From the NCBI GenBank assembly GCA_012519705.1, contig JAAYPR010000029.1, positions 1-61,244 on the forward strand: 61,244 nt of DNA. The letters run 5' to 3'. Origin of the DNA: Campylobacteraceae bacterium (GTDB taxonomy: Bacteria; Campylobacterota; Campylobacteria; Campylobacterales; Campylobacteraceae). Position 1 is the first letter of the stretch; each line of letters starts with the position of its first letter. A program made the position numbers and the translations under genes. This document shows positions 60,554-61,244 of the stretch, piece after piece. A model generated the notes under the pieces. The model saw nothing but the letters and a program-made list of their open reading frames with translations, was not told the DNA's origin and ran no database searches.

Positions 60554-61244
60554 TTATCTAGCAGATAGTTCGTGAACTAAATTTATAAAGTATTTTGCAT
60601 GCTCAACCGGAACATCTGGCAAAATTCCATGTCCAAGGTTGAAAATATGCGGTCTTCCCTTCATAATACTTAGGATGTTTTCAACGCTCTCTTTTATAGC
60701 TTTTTTATCATAAAGCCTGCAAGGCTCCATATTTCCTTGAAGTGTGTATTTAGGACTTAAAATATCTCTTGCTCTCTCAAGCGGAGTTCCCCAGTCTACG
60801 CCAAATACATCAAAGTTTCCATCTATCTCATCTAGGAAACTTCCAACTCCTTTTGGAAACGCTATAACTGGAATTTCAGGATATTTATTTTTCAGATAGT
60901 CACAAATTTCTACGATATATTTCCAGCTAAACTCAAAGAATTTCTCTTTTTCTAAAGCAGCTGCCCAGCTATCAAAAATTTGAACTGCGTTAACGCCTGC
61001 TTTGATTTGATTTTCAAGGTAGAGTTTTGTGATTTCAGTTACTGTTTTTAAAATTTCATGTAAAAGTTCAGGCTCTGAGTAAAGCATCTTTTTACATTTT
61101 GCATAGCTTTTTGTACTTCCACCTTCTATCATATATGTTACAACAGTCCACGGAGCTCCTGCAAAGCCGATTAGTGCTTTGTCATTTGCAAGCTTATCTC
61201 TTGTGATTTTTACTGTGTCATAAACATAGCTTAAGTTTTTTACA
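60554..61244 (-). CDS. hemE: Uroporphyrinogen decarboxylase, partial
   Basis: Only the C-terminal ~230 residues lie in the window; the frame runs on past 61244. It contains [56 protein letters not shown] and [16 protein letters not shown], all URO-D signatures. HemE turns uroporphyrinogen III into coproporphyrinogen III for haem. The patatin gene starts 14 nt after its stop. Confidence 0.96.
   Translation of the reverse strand, partial: VKNLSYVYDTVKITRDKLANDKALIGFAGAPWTVVTYMIEGGSTKSYAKCKKMLYSEPELLHEILKTVTEITKLYLENQIKAGVNAVQIFDSWAAALEKEKFFEFSWKYIVEICDYLKNKYPEIPVIAFPKGVGSFLDEIDGNFDVFGVDWGTPLERARDILSPKYTLQGNMEPCRLYDKKAIKESVENILSIMKGRPHIFNLGHGILPDVPVEHAKYFINLVHELSAR

Overview
The window looks like a stretch of a Campylobacter-type (epsilonproteobacterial) chromosome. 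It is AT-rich, genes are packed tightly with 4-20 nt overlaps, and many blocks have the order I remember from C. jejuni: rny / 5-FTHF cyclo-ligase / thioredoxin-like lipoprotein / ftsY / radA; dps / pgi / galU / tup; dapD / mrp / ispDF / HP1021-type regulator / ATP-sulfurylase-like / pgpA; uvrB with three small partner genes; and a lipoprotein-LpoB set. The species cannot be fixed from sequence alone. The glutathione gene gshF and a p-cresol oxidation cluster suggest a non-jejuni Campylobacter.

Layout. 1-430: tail of an RTX-like repeat protein and its terminator. 431-966: non-coding, partly unexplained. 967-9468: exported aminotransferase, DedA, SYLF protein, RNase Y, folate enzyme, thioredoxin-like lipoprotein, FtsY, RadA, degenerate GGDEF protein. 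9475-14800: Dps, Pgi, GalU and the tungstate transporter (tupBC divergent from tupA). 14910-15004: an unusual G-rich/C-rich element. 15075-19086: YigZ and a lipoprotein operon ending in LpoB, then repeats and an exported protein of unknown function. 19122-29864: ABC-F, DapD, Mrp, IspDF, the Asp-less response regulator, PgpA, three small genes, UvrB. 29919-32668: an iron-regulated-looking DUF4198 protein, TauE, and two broken small genes. 32823-36333: a solute-binding protein and a zinc/cadmium efflux module (ArsR, HMA, P-type ATPase). 36364-40634: the p-cresol methylhydroxylase-like cluster. 41282-45210: AcpS and a Pst phosphate transporter. 45341-50698: phosphoesterase and a Feo iron-uptake operon with extra secreted proteins. 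50996-55462: a BcgI-like restriction-modification system with a DUF4062 protein. 55799-61244: tRNA-Asn, CreA, GshF, a repeat cluster, HAD phosphatase, patatin, and a partial hemE.

How the parts connect. Transition-metal and oxyanion handling is prominent: tungstate, phosphate, ferrous iron, and zinc/cadmium export. Three secreted proteins (two DUF4198 proteins and a 99-residue neighbour of FeoB) are all predicted to start with histidine after signal cleavage. This suggests a shared periplasmic metal-binding role. The pch-like cluster would oxidise p-cresol to 4-hydroxybenzoate and feed electrons to a cytochrome c.

Strongest leads: the p-cresol cluster, in which a Tat-signal protein of unknown function lies between the cytochrome and flavoprotein genes; the helicase-less nuclease-methylase + S subunit + DUF4062 operon; the N-terminal-His metal proteins; a patatin gene whose only plausible start codon is ATA; and an interspersed GTCATTGCGA...GCAATC repeat family that fills three intergenic regions.
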